This document shows positions 1-6,652 of a stretch of 11,215 nucleotides of DNA, in pieces. Both the position numbers and the translations under genes were made by a program. The number at the start of each line of letters is the position of its first letter. The first letter of the stretch is position 1. Source of the DNA: Candidatus Adiutrix sp. (GTDB lineage Bacteria; Desulfobacterota; Desulfarculia; Adiutricales; Adiutricaceae); assembly GCA_031273445.1 (NCBI GenBank), contig JAISRV010000038.1, positions 1 to 11,215 on the forward strand, in the 5' to 3' direction. The notes beneath the pieces are model-generated. The model saw nothing but the letters and a program-made list of their open reading frames with translations. It was not told the DNA's origin and ran no database searches.

Positions 1-13
1 GGACTGGCCTGTC

Positions 14-40
14 GCTGATTCCCTTGAGGGTAAAATCAGC
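14..40. repeat. Imperfect hairpin downstream of the SUMF1-like gene
   Basis: GCTGATT (14-20) is the exact reverse complement of AATCAGC (34-40), and inside it CCC (21-23) can pair with GGG (28-30), leaving a small TTGA loop and a three-base bulge. It lies 55-80 bases past the stop of the minus-strand gene ending at 95, so it could end or protect that transcript. No T-run follows the stem on either strand, so it is not a standard intrinsic terminator. The rest of 1-94 shows nothing else recognisable. Confidence 0.35.
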
Positions 41-94
41 CCGGGCCTTGCCGTAAAATCTTTCTCTTTCCCCCGCCCCTGGCTCGGCTGACTC

Positions 95-883
95 TTACTG
101 ACCTGGGGAGAAGGTCAGGCGGAAACCAAGGCCGTCGTGCCGGGAGTCCGGCGAGCTGCGGTACCGGTAGGCCGACCGGCAATGCCCGGCGTAGGTGTAG
201 TTGAACCAAGCGCCGCCACGATTAACCCGGAACGAGCCTGAAGACGGCCCCCGCGGATCCGTCGCCGGACTGGCGGCATAGTAGTTCTTGTCATGCCAGT
301 CCCGCACCCACTCCCAAACATTCCCGTGCATATCATACAAACCCCAGCCGTTGGGTTCCTTCTGCCCCACCGGGTGCGTCGTATCTCCCGAATTGTCTCT
401 GTACCACGCATAACGCCCTAACTCGCCGGCGTCATCCCCAAATGAATAAGCGCTTGTCGTCCCCGCCCGGGCCGCGTATTCCCACTCCGCCTCCGTCGGC
501 AGACGATATTTATTCCCTCCCTCCTTCTGATTCAATTTCTTGATGAAAACCTGCACGTCATCCCAGGAAACCCGCTCCACAGGGTTGCTCTGGCCCTTGA
601 ATCGACTGGGGTTGTCGCCCATCACCGCCGCCCACTGACTCTGGGTCACTTCGTATTTGCCCAAGTAAAAAGGTTTACTGATGGTCACTCGGTGGGCCGG
701 CGTTTCATCATCATCAGCCTTCTCAAAATTCTTGTCCGCGCCCATGGTGAACGAACCAGCCGGGATCAGCACGAATTCCATGCCGATGCTGTTGGTCTTT
801 TCCTCAGCCAAGGCCGCCGACGCGCCGCCCAGCATAAGCAGGGCCGCCAGCGCGGGCAGCCGCAAAATCACTCTTAACCGCAT
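95..883 (-). CDS. Secreted SUMF1/FGE-fold (formylglycine-generating-enzyme-like) protein, probably not a true FGE
   Basis: A protein of about 262 residues. An N-terminal signal peptide (basic start, hydrophobic Leu/Ala core, likely cleavage after an ALA near residue 27) implies export. The rest is one FGE-sulfatase/SUMF1 domain, shown by GMEFVLIPAGSFTMG (35-49), YEVTQSQW (78-85), RLPTEAEWEYAAR (128-140), DMHGNVWEW (185-193), RGGAWF (223-228) and GLGFRL near the end. Genuine FGE activates sulfatases through a cysteine pair near the C-terminus. Here only one Cys (about 236, in GHCRSAYRYR) is present in that region, so sulfatase activation is unlikely. The fold is also used by non-catalytic or binding proteins (GldK/PvdO-like), and the true role is unknown. 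AAGGAG lies three bases before ATG 886 and six before ATG 883, so 883 is the preferred start. The gene stands alone, with its own promoter at 961-990. Confidence 0.9.
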   Translation of the reverse strand: MRLRVILRLPALAALLMLGGASAALAEEKTNSIGMEFVLIPAGSFTMGADKNFEKADDDETPAHRVTISKPFYLGKYEVTQSQWAAVMGDNPSRFKGQSNPVERVSWDDVQVFIKKLNQKEGGNKYRLPTEAEWEYAARAGTTSAYSFGDDAGELGRYAWYRDNSGDTTHPVGQKEPNGWGLYDMHGNVWEWVRDWHDKNYYAASPATDPRGPSSGSFRVNRGGAWFNYTYAGHCRSAYRYRSSPDSRHDGLGFRLTFSPGQ

Positions 884-960
884 CATAAGCTCCTTTCCCG
901 ACTCAAAGCCGCTTCAGAGGGCCATGATTATTTCCTTGCGCCTCCATAGACGTTTATTAA

Positions 961-990
961 TTTATACGCCGATATTAACCATCATGTCAA
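961..990 (-). promoter_or_regulatory. Sigma70-type promoter of the SUMF1-like gene
   Basis: On the minus strand TTGACA (985-990, perfect -35) is followed by an 18-base spacer and TATAAA (961-966, five of six -10 bases). A start point near 954 would leave a leader of about 70 bases before the gene that starts at 883. It is the best-formed promoter in the window and sits in an A+T-rich stretch. Called from consensus only. Confidence 0.6.
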
Positions 991-1006
991 AAAAGCACAA
1001 GGAGAT

Positions 1007-1044
1007 TCAGCGCCCCGGGCCGCTGCCGCGCTGAGGCGTTTTTT
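1007..1044 (+). terminator. Terminator-like hairpin with T-run, no gene upstream on this strand
   Basis: TCAGCGC (1007-1013) pairs perfectly with GCGCTGA (1028-1034) around a 14-base G+C-rich loop; GGCG and then TTTTTT (1039-1044) follow. The form suits an intrinsic terminator, but no plus-strand gene precedes it and the four bases before the T-run weaken it. It may be a leftover of a lost gene, a block on stray transcription into the TPR operon, or chance. Confidence 0.3.
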
Positions 1045-1259
1045 CCAGGCGCGGGAAAACCAGACTTGGCGTGCCCGAAGCAAGGCTCACGCCAACCATT
1101 TGCTTCCGCCGACTTGGCAAAAAGAGAAGAATCGGATTCCAGATCGCGCTTTTTACTTGACACGAGGCCACATAAGGAGCGATTGCCCTGTCATTGACGC
1201 ATATGAGGCTGGAAAACAGGTCTGGAACATGCTAACATAGTCATTTCAGCGGCCCGTAA

Positions 1260-3410
1260 ATGCCTGCGGCGGCCGCTTCAACTTTATCTGCGACTGGCGG
1301 CGATATGGCCTTTGACGGAAAAATGAGCCGGCCCGGCGGCTCCGCCCGCAAAAAGGGCTCCGAGACCACAAAATTTCTGTATGTGGTTATGGCGGCCTTG
1401 CCGCTGGCGGCTGGCGTCGCCCTCTGGCTTTTTCTGGCCCCGGAATCTCTGGCCAGGCTTATGGGCTATTTCAACCGCCAGGCGCCGGAAATAGAATCCC
1501 TGACCGTGGTCATAGACGGGCGCCTCCAGGCGCTGGCCCCCGGCGCCGTTGTTGAAATGCATCCGCGGGAGTCCCTCAGCGTCCAGAGCCTCCAAAGCAA
1601 CCGCTGGCTGAATTATGATTTGCGTCTGTATTCCCCCGACTTCGACATCTCCGCCGTGACCGGCGGCGCTTCGGCCGCGCCCTTGGCGCTTTTGGGGGCG
1701 GAGGCTTTTGAAGACCCGCGGACCTTGCGCATGGAGATCAAGGAAGGGCAGGCGGTGGTCGCGGCTTTTTCTTTTCGGGTTTCTTTTACGGCGCGGGATC
1801 TGGAGGCGCGCGGCGATGAGGCTGGAGACCCCGCCCGCAAAGCCGAACTTTACCGCAAAGCGCTCGCCTCGGCCTCTGAGACGCCGGAGACGCCGGCGCT
1901 GCGGGCCAAACTCATTGAAGCCCTGACCGCGGCCGGGCGCTATGAACAGGCCGCGGAACTGCATGAAGAGCAATTGGCCGAAAATCCCGATGATGTCGGG
2001 GCTTTGACCAGTCTTTTGGAGCTATATGCCGCCCTGGGCGACTCTGGGCGCCAGATCGCGACCCTGGAGCGCCTGATCCGGCTGAGCGACTCCCTCGGCC
2101 GGCCGCAGTTGTCTTATACCCTGCAATTAGCCGAAATATTGAAGAAAGACGGCCAGGGGCCGCAGGCGGCCATGATCTATGAAAATCTGCTCCGCGACGC
2201 TTCCGAGAGCCAGAGGGCCGTCTATCTGGGCGAATTGATCGCTCTTTACCGCGACGCGCGCAACGTCTCCGGTCAAATAGAAACCTGGAAGCGGCTTTTG
2301 ACGGTTTTGCCCGAAGGGCAGGCGACGGCCATATGGTCCGAAATTATCGCCCTGGCCGAAAAGTCCGCTGATATGCCCGGCCAAATAGAGGGCTGGCGGG
2401 CTTTGGCCGCCATGTTGCCGCCGAGCCAAAACAAGGCCAATGCTTATAAACAGATGGCCCTGCTTCTGGTCAGGTCGGAAAAATACCCGGAGGCCCGGGC
2501 GGCTTATCTGGAGGCGGCCAAGTTCGACCCGGAGGACGCCAACGTCTATTTGAACCTGGCCCGCCTGGCCCGGCGACAAGGCGAACGGGAGTCCTATCGC
2601 GCCAATTTGCTGAAGGTGACCGAACTGTCCCCGACTCGCTTTGAGGCGCGGCTGGAATTGGCGGAAGCTTATTTCGACGATCTGATGTTCGACGAAGCCA
2701 AAGCGGAATATATGACCCTGGCCGACCAGAAGCCCGACGACGCGGTTGTGCGGCTGCGCCTTATCGCCCTTCTGGAGCGTGAAGGCGACCAGGAACATCT
2801 TATCGAACAGTATGAGCGCCTGTTGCGGCAGCAGCCCGACGACAAAGTGGCCGCCTATAATTTTGGGGTTTTGTGCTTTAATGAAAAACAATGGGACCGC
2901 GCCGTCGAAGCCTTTAAAAAAGTCGTCAGCCTGGACCCGGCGGACGCTGAGGCCCGGGCCTATCTGCTGGCGGTCTATAAGGAAAAAGGCCTGATCAGGG
3001 AGATGCTGGCCGAAGCTCTGGAGTTGTATCGCCTGGACCCCTCTAAAACGGTCTACCGCGACCTTATGGCCAATCACTTTGAAAACGTCGGGGACTGGAA
3101 ATCTTTCGCCCGCATGGCCGAAGAGGTCGCCAGGATTCTGCCGGCCGATCCGGCCGGTTGGCGGCTTCTGGCCAAGGCGCAAAACCGGCTGGGCCTGAAG
3201 GCTGAAGAAGCCCAAAGCCTGTGGCGGGCCGCCGACGCGGTCAAAAACGAAGTCGAGCCGTGGCTGACGGCCGCCGCCGCCCTGGCGGCGGCCGGCGACC
3301 TGAAACAAGCCCAGCGGGCTTACCAGAAAGTGCTGGAGCTGGACCCGGGCCATGAAAAAGCCTCGGAGGCCCTTCTGGAACTGGCCTTAAAGGAACTTCA
3401 AAAAAAATGA
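1260..3410 (+). CDS. Membrane-anchored tetratricopeptide-repeat (TPR) protein, repeats predicted periplasmic
   Basis: A protein of up to 716 residues with no recognised enzyme motif. A basic stretch (RKK, about 30-32) precedes one hydrophobic helix (about 39-60), giving a predicted inside-to-outside anchor. Residues 75-180 form a beta-rich region (for example LTVVIDGRLQALAPG) of unknown family. From about 190 to 712 the chain is a run of about a dozen TPR-like helical pairs, clearest at 395-428, 462-494, 534-562 (AAYNFGVLCF then AFKKVVSLDP) and 668-697 (AYQKVLELDPGHEK). Such arrays bind partner proteins. A stop codon lies immediately before ATG 1260, so this is the longest possible form. No good ribosome site is seen there, and in-frame ATGs at 1305 and 1323 are credible alternatives, both still before the anchor. 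The ExbB-type gene follows 65 bases later, suggesting that the TPR protein works with the ExbB/ExbD motor. Confidence 0.9.
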   Translation: MPAAAASTLSATGGDMAFDGKMSRPGGSARKKGSETTKFLYVVMAALPLAAGVALWLFLAPESLARLMGYFNRQAPEIESLTVVIDGRLQALAPGAVVEMHPRESLSVQSLQSNRWLNYDLRLYSPDFDISAVTGGASAAPLALLGAEAFEDPRTLRMEIKEGQAVVAAFSFRVSFTARDLEARGDEAGDPARKAELYRKALASASETPETPALRAKLIEALTAAGRYEQAAELHEEQLAENPDDVGALTSLLELYAALGDSGRQIATLERLIRLSDSLGRPQLSYTLQLAEILKKDGQGPQAAMIYENLLRDASESQRAVYLGELIALYRDARNVSGQIETWKRLLTVLPEGQATAIWSEIIALAEKSADMPGQIEGWRALAAMLPPSQNKANAYKQMALLLVRSEKYPEARAAYLEAAKFDPEDANVYLNLARLARRQGERESYRANLLKVTELSPTRFEARLELAEAYFDDLMFDEAKAEYMTLADQKPDDAVVRLRLIALLEREGDQEHLIEQYERLLRQQPDDKVAAYNFGVLCFNEKQWDRAVEAFKKVVSLDPADAEARAYLLAVYKEKGLIREMLAEALELYRLDPSKTVYRDLMANHFENVGDWKSFARMAEEVARILPADPAGWRLLAKAQNRLGLKAEEAQSLWRAADAVKNEVEPWLTAAAALAAAGDLKQAQRAYQKVLELDPGHEKASEALLELALKELQKK

Positions 3411-3436
3411 CGCCTCGCCCGGCCGCCTCGCCCGGC
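3411..3436. repeat. Perfect 13-bp tandem duplication
   Basis: CGCCTCGCCCGGC occurs twice head to tail (3411-3423 and 3424-3436), starting at the base after the TPR stop codon. It probably arose by replication slippage in a G+C-rich spacer. No function is evident. Confidence 0.7.
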
Positions 3437-3475
3437 CTGAGCCCCTAGCATTTCAATAATGAGAGTTGAGAGGAC

Positions 3476-4099
3476 ATGGGACTGCTAATTGATCTGATGA
3501 ACCGCGGCGGCTGGGTCATGTATCCGCTTTTATTGTGCAGTTTAGCCGGGTTGGCCCTGGTCTGCGAACGCCTTCTGGCCCTACGGCGCAGCCGGGTCGT
3601 CCCCCGGGCCTTTCTGGTCTCGGCCAGCCAGCTTCTGGATCGGCGCCTTTATAACGAGGTGGCCTTTCTCTGCCAGGAAGGAGAAACCGCCGCCGCCCGC
3701 CTGGTTCGGCTGGCGCTCAAAATGGCCGGCCGCTCCGGCGCCGCCTTCAAAAGCGCCATGGAAGAAGCCGGCCGGCGTGAAACCGTCGACCTGATGCGGC
3801 ATTTGGGGGCGCTCCATCTGGTGGCTTCCATCTCGCCTCTGCTGGGGCTTTTGGGCACGGTTTCAGGCATGATCGCGGCCTTCAACTCCATTGCCGTTGA
3901 GGGCATCGGCAGTCCCGGCCTTCTGGCCGGAGGCATTTCCGAGGCCCTTCTGACCACGGCCGCCGGCCTGTGCGTGGCCATCCCGGCGCTGGTGGCGCAT
4001 CGCGCCCTGCTCAGCCGGGCCGCGACCTTGAGCCACGACCTTGAAGATTTGGCCTCGGATTTGATGGAGGCGCTGACCCTGCCGGAAAGCCGCCCCTGA
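3476..4099 (+). CDS. ExbB/TolQ/MotA-family proton channel protein
   Basis: An inner-membrane protein of 207 residues, the usual size for a short ExbB/TolQ. Three hydrophobic segments lie at about 13-35, 111-137 and 155-178, with the cytoplasmic loop between the first and second. The family core is clear: LLGLLGTVSGMIAAF (122-136) in the second helix, and GISEALLTTAAGLCVAIPAL (153-172) in the third, including the Thr pair that lines the proton path in ExbB/TolQ. Family knowledge: five ExbB subunits surround an ExbD dimer and use the proton-motive force to drive work in the periplasm. GAG (3468-3470), five bases before ATG 3476, is an adequate ribosome site. The gene lies between the TPR gene and the exbD-type gene, supporting a single complex. 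ExbB and TolQ cannot be told apart here, and no TonB or TolA gene is present. Confidence 0.93.
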   Translation: MGLLIDLMNRGGWVMYPLLLCSLAGLALVCERLLALRRSRVVPRAFLVSASQLLDRRLYNEVAFLCQEGETAAARLVRLALKMAGRSGAAFKSAMEEAGRRETVDLMRHLGALHLVASISPLLGLLGTVSGMIAAFNSIAVEGIGSPGLLAGGISEALLTTAAGLCVAIPALVAHRALLSRAATLSHDLEDLASDLMEALTLPESRP

Positions 4100-4214
4100 G
4101 CGAAACATATCAGGCCTGATCCCGTCAAAGCCGAAAGCCGATGCTTTCCGCCGCCGGGGCGCCGCGATGTTCAATAGACGACCTATAGCGCGAACAGGAG
4201 GAACAAAACCTCGA

Positions 4215-4631
4215 ATGAATTTCAACCCGACCGGAAAAATGCCTGAGGCGCCGGACCTCAACCTGACGCCGCTGGTGGATGTGGTGTTGCTTCTGGTGCT
4301 GTTTTTTATGGTCACCTCGCAGTTCGGGGAAATGCCTGGCCTAAAGCTGCTGTTGCCGGAGGTTTCCCGGGAGGCCCGGGCCCAAACCGCGGAAAGGCTG
4401 GAAATCACCGTCACCGCGTCCGGCGACGTATTTTTTGAAGGCCAGCCCACGGTTGTGGACAATCTGGCCCTGCATCTGGAACGAACGGGCGCCAACAGCG
4501 AGGAAGTGGTGATTCTGGTGTCGGCCGACCGGCGGGTCGCCTACGGGCGAATCGTCAAAATAATGGATATTTTGCGGCAGGCGGGCTTCAGGCGCGTCGT
4601 CTTCGCCGCCGGCGCCGAAGCGGAATCATAA
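4215..4631 (+). CDS. ExbD/TolR-family biopolymer transport protein
   Basis: A protein of 138 residues from the chosen start, a normal ExbD/TolR length. A short cytoplasmic tail leads into one transmembrane helix (about 19-35) that starts with the family signature LNLTPLVDVVLLLVLFFMVT. Asp22 is the conserved proton-carrying residue. A periplasmic domain (about 45-138) follows and has the expected ending, VSADRRVAYGRIVKIMDIL then GFRRVVFA. It should pair with the ExbB-type protein encoded just upstream to make the proton-driven motor. The frame is open from ATG 4167, which would add 16 residues, but ATG 4167 lacks a ribosome site; AGGAGG at 4196-4201 lies 13 bases before ATG 4215, and the family start also fits 4215. 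The 115 bases after the exbB-type stop show no other gene. The stop overlaps the next start (TAATG). Confidence 0.92.
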   Translation: MNFNPTGKMPEAPDLNLTPLVDVVLLLVLFFMVTSQFGEMPGLKLLLPEVSREARAQTAERLEITVTASGDVFFEGQPTVVDNLALHLERTGANSEEVVILVSADRRVAYGRIVKIMDILRQAGFRRVVFAAGAEAES

Positions 4632-5056
4632 TGCGGGACTTTTCCGGCAGCCATGAAGACCAGCCGGCCGCCCCGGACCAACCGCGGGAGAAGCGCCGTC
4701 TTTTGGCCCTACTGTGGCTCGTGCCGTGGCTTTTGCTTAAAAGCCACGGCCTGATCGCCCTCGGGGCCGCTCTTTTAGGCCTGTTCGTCTATCTGGCGGC
4801 TTCCGACGGCGGCTTAATGAAGCACCGGGAGCTGGAAGCGGAAACGAAAAGGCTGGAGGCTGAAATAGAAAACCTTCAGGACGAAAATATGCTTCTGCGC
4901 CAGCGGCTGGAAAGGCTGCGCACCGACCCGGCCTATGTGGAAGACGAGGCGCGAAAAAAGCTCGGCCTTATCAGGCCCGGCGAGACGGTTTACCGTCTGT
5001 CGGAAGAGCCGGACCTCATGGACGACCGACCGGCGGAAATGCCGCCTTTGCCTTGA
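4631..5056 (+). CDS. ftsB: FtsB/DivIC-type septum formation initiator protein
   Basis: A bitopic membrane protein of 141 residues. A basic, proline-rich cytoplasmic tail is followed by a hydrophobic region (about 24-57, broken by KSHG near 37-40) and a heptad-rich coiled coil (about 63-97, ELEAETKRLEAEIENLQDEN). The C-terminal motif YVEDEARKKLGLIRPGET (102-119) is characteristic of FtsB/DivIC. Family knowledge: FtsB joins FtsL and FtsQ in the divisome and helps activate septal peptidoglycan synthesis. It is longer than E. coli FtsB (about 103 residues), mainly through the N-terminal tail and the wide hydrophobic region. The start codon overlaps the exbD-type stop by one base, so translation is probably coupled. 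This places a division protein in the same operon as a proton-driven envelope motor. Confidence 0.85.
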   Translation: MRDFSGSHEDQPAAPDQPREKRRLLALLWLVPWLLLKSHGLIALGAALLGLFVYLAASDGGLMKHRELEAETKRLEAEIENLQDENMLLRQRLERLRTDPAYVEDEARKKLGLIRPGETVYRLSEEPDLMDDRPAEMPPLP

Positions 5057-5073
5057 CGGGCAAAGGCCGAAAC

Positions 5074-5102
5074 TTGTCGATATTGCTTTATTGTGATAAA
5101 TA
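5074..5102 (+). promoter_or_regulatory. Weak promoter candidate upstream of efp
   Basis: TTGTCG (5074-5079) is followed after 15 bases by GATAAA (5095-5100), with a TG one base before it as in extended -10 promoters. It sits in the only A+T-rich part of the 151-base gap between the ftsB-like gene and efp. The boxes match only four of six each and the spacer is short. G+C-rich inverted repeats (CCCGCGCGGG near 5140; GCCGG/CCGGC near 5165-5180) lie between it and efp and may fold in the leader. Confidence 0.3.
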
Positions 5103-5207
5103 AGAAGGCTATTTTTAACCCGCAAGGCCTGAAATTTTCCCGCGCGGGGCGAAAAACCTAAACCGCCGGTTCCGGCCGGCTCACTTAAAATGCCTGAGGA
5201 GCAGCAA

Positions 5208-5771
5208 ATGTTTTCAACCAGTGATTTTCGCAAAGGCCTTAAAGTCGAATTCAAGGGCGAGCCTTACATCATAGTGGATTTTCTGCACGTCAAACCGGGG
5301 AAGGGCGGCGCCTTCGTCCGCACCAAGATGAAAAACCTGGTCAACGGACGAGTGCTGGAAGAGACTTTCCGTTCCGGCGAAAAGCTTGAACGCCCCGACC
5401 TTGAAGAAAAAAATGTTCAATATCTTTACTTCGACCCTAAAGACGGGCATGTCTTCATGGACGAAGAGACCTATGAGCAGCTGCATCTCTCCGAGGAACA
5501 GGTCGGCGCCGGCCGTCACTATCTTCTGGAGAACATGCATCTTATCATCAATCTGTTTCAGGGGCGCCCCATCGGGCTGGACCTGCCGACCACGGTCAAC
5601 CTGGAAGTGGTCAAAAGCGATCCCGGGCTTAAAGGCGACACCGCCGCCGGGGCCAGCAAGCCCGCCACCCTTTCCACCGGCCTGACGGTTCAGGTGCCGC
5701 TGTTCGTCAATGAGGGCGATGTGCTGAAAATAGACACCCGCACCGGGGAATACCTGGAACGGGCCAAGTAA
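5208..5771 (+). CDS. efp: Translation elongation factor P
   Basis: A protein of 187 residues, the standard EF-P length. It binds ribosomes stalled at polyproline stretches, between the P and E sites, and promotes peptide-bond formation. The N-terminal KOW-like domain carries the loop HVKPGKGGAFVR (27-38), whose tip residue Lys32 is the position modified in lysine-type EF-Ps. The two OB domains follow, with the usual FRSGEKLERPDLE, GLDLPTTVNLEV and the C-terminal signature LKIDTRTGEYLERAK. The start is decided by TGAGGAG (5195-5201), six bases before ATG 5208; an upstream in-frame ATG at 5190 lies before that ribosome site and is rejected. No EpmA, EpmB or EarP gene is present, so the type of modification, if any, cannot be read here. 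uppP follows 26 bases later, probably on the same transcript. Confidence 0.98.
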   Translation: MFSTSDFRKGLKVEFKGEPYIIVDFLHVKPGKGGAFVRTKMKNLVNGRVLEETFRSGEKLERPDLEEKNVQYLYFDPKDGHVFMDEETYEQLHLSEEQVGAGRHYLLENMHLIINLFQGRPIGLDLPTTVNLEVVKSDPGLKGDTAAGASKPATLSTGLTVQVPLFVNEGDVLKIDTRTGEYLERAK

Positions 5772-5797
5772 TCGCGCGGGCGAATTGGAGCGGCGAC

Positions 5798-6628
5798 ATG
5801 ACTTTTTTGCCGGCGGCCATAGCCTTGGGGCTCATACAGGGTCTGGCCGAATTTCTGCCTGTTTCCTCCTCCGGCCATCTGATTCTGGCCCAGGCTTTTT
5901 TCGGCCTCCAAGAGCCGGAGCTGGCCTTCGACCTGATTCTCCATTTAGGCACCCTCGCCGCCGTTTTCATATTTTACCGCGCAACCCTTCTGAGCCTGGC
6001 GCGCGAATTGCGCTTTCTGCCCGGCGCCCTCATCGACTTCAGCCGGATGAGGGAGTTGTATTCGTCGCGCCCGGATTTCCGCTTCGGCCTTTTGATCGTC
6101 ATCGGCAGTTTGCCCACAGCTCTGATGGGGCTGGCCCTGAAAAACGTGTTGACGGCTCACTTCACCTCCGTGTTTTCCGTGGGCGCGGCCCTCCTTATAA
6201 CCGGGACCCTCCTTAAGACGGCCGGCGGCCGGCGGCCCGGGGGGCGGCCTGACGGCCAAATGACCGCGCGCGACGCCCTTATTATCGGCTTCGCCCAGGG
6301 GCTGGCCATCGTCCCCGGCTTTTCCCGCAGCGGCTTCACCATCTGCGCCGGTCTTTTGACCGGCCTTTCCCGGGAAACGGCCGCCCGCTATTCGTTTATT
6401 CTTTCCATTCCCGCCATCTGCGGCGCTTCCGCTCTGGAGATGAAAGACGGTCTCCACAGTCAATTCGCGCCGCCTGAGCTTCTGGCCGGCTTTGCCGCCG
6501 CCGCCGCGTCCGGCTACCTGGCGCTGCGTCTTCTGTCCATGCTTCTCCGCCGGGATAATTTCGGCCTCTTTTCCTGGTGGTGCTGGGCCGTGGGTCTGGC
6601 CGCGGTCGGCTGGGCCATGCAAGGCTGA
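5798..6628 (+). CDS. uppP: Undecaprenyl-diphosphatase UppP (BacA family)
   Basis: A multi-pass inner-membrane enzyme of 276 residues, the usual UppP length. It removes a phosphate from undecaprenyl pyrophosphate to recycle the lipid carrier for peptidoglycan and other envelope polymers; overproduction in other bacteria gives bacitracin resistance. The active site is visible as QGLAEFLPVSSSGHLIL (14-30), the (E/Q)xxxE motif with Gln14 and Glu18, plus His27. The second motif is VPGFSRSGFTICAGLLTGLS (172-191), with Arg177. A third conserved stretch is RYSFILSIPAI (197-207). The start is supported by GGAG seven bases upstream. Its position after efp and the ftsB-like gene fits a cell-envelope growth theme. 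It converges on recD2, with only 12 bases between the two stop codons. Confidence 0.97.
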   Translation: MTFLPAAIALGLIQGLAEFLPVSSSGHLILAQAFFGLQEPELAFDLILHLGTLAAVFIFYRATLLSLARELRFLPGALIDFSRMRELYSSRPDFRFGLLIVIGSLPTALMGLALKNVLTAHFTSVFSVGAALLITGTLLKTAGGRRPGGRPDGQMTARDALIIGFAQGLAIVPGFSRSGFTICAGLLTGLSRETAARYSFILSIPAICGASALEMKDGLHSQFAPPELLAGFAAAAASGYLALRLLSMLLRRDNFGLFSWWCWAVGLAAVGWAMQG

Positions 6629-6652
6629 GCGGGCGCCCTTTCAGCGGCCCGC
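6624..6652. terminator. Weak bidirectional hairpin between uppP and recD2
   Basis: GCGGGC (6629-6634) pairs with GCCCGC (6647-6652). An alternative stem joins GCTGA (6624-6628) to TCAGC (6641-6645), using both stop codons. The convergent position suits a shared terminator, but neither strand has a clear T-run after the stem. Confidence 0.25.

Larger units (their letters stand above)
884..1259. other. Divergent intergenic spacer with inverted repeats
   Basis: A 376-base gap between the minus-strand SUMF1-like gene and the plus-strand TPR gene. It holds the minus-strand promoter (961-990), a terminator-like hairpin (1007-1044) and an 8-base perfect inverted repeat, TTGGCGTG (1066-1073) with CACGCCAA (1088-1095). 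A second GACTTGGC copy lies near 1110, and GAAGCA/TGCTTC arms overlap the same area. Upstream of the TPR gene, a perfect TTGACA (1157-1162) has no good -10. TGGAAA (1210-1215), 17 bases, then TAACAT (1233-1238) is a weak alternative (four of six at each box). No convincing gene was seen. The 16-codon ORF near 984 has no supporting evidence. Confidence 0.5.

Noticed and set aside
681..1034. Plus-strand open frame ending in the terminator-like stem
   Set aside because: Its first two thirds are antisense to the SUMF1-like gene and the rest crosses that gene's promoter. No homology is visible.
1157..1185. TTGACA box as promoter of the TPR operon
   Set aside because: The -35 is perfect, but no acceptable -10 lies 15-19 bases downstream, so it is not called as a promoter.
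2127..3353. Minus-strand open frame of 408 codons opposite the TPR gene
   Set aside because: Mirror frame of a clear TPR array. It has no family motifs and no ribosome binding site evidence.
4167..4214. Upstream ATG start for the exbD-type gene
   Set aside because: It adds 16 residues unlike the family N-terminus and has no ribosome site, whereas AGGAGG precedes ATG 4215.
5945..6622. Minus-strand open frame of 225 codons opposite uppP
   Set aside because: UppP on the plus strand has intact catalytic motifs; the reverse frame is low-complexity Gly/Ala/Lys-rich shadow sequence.
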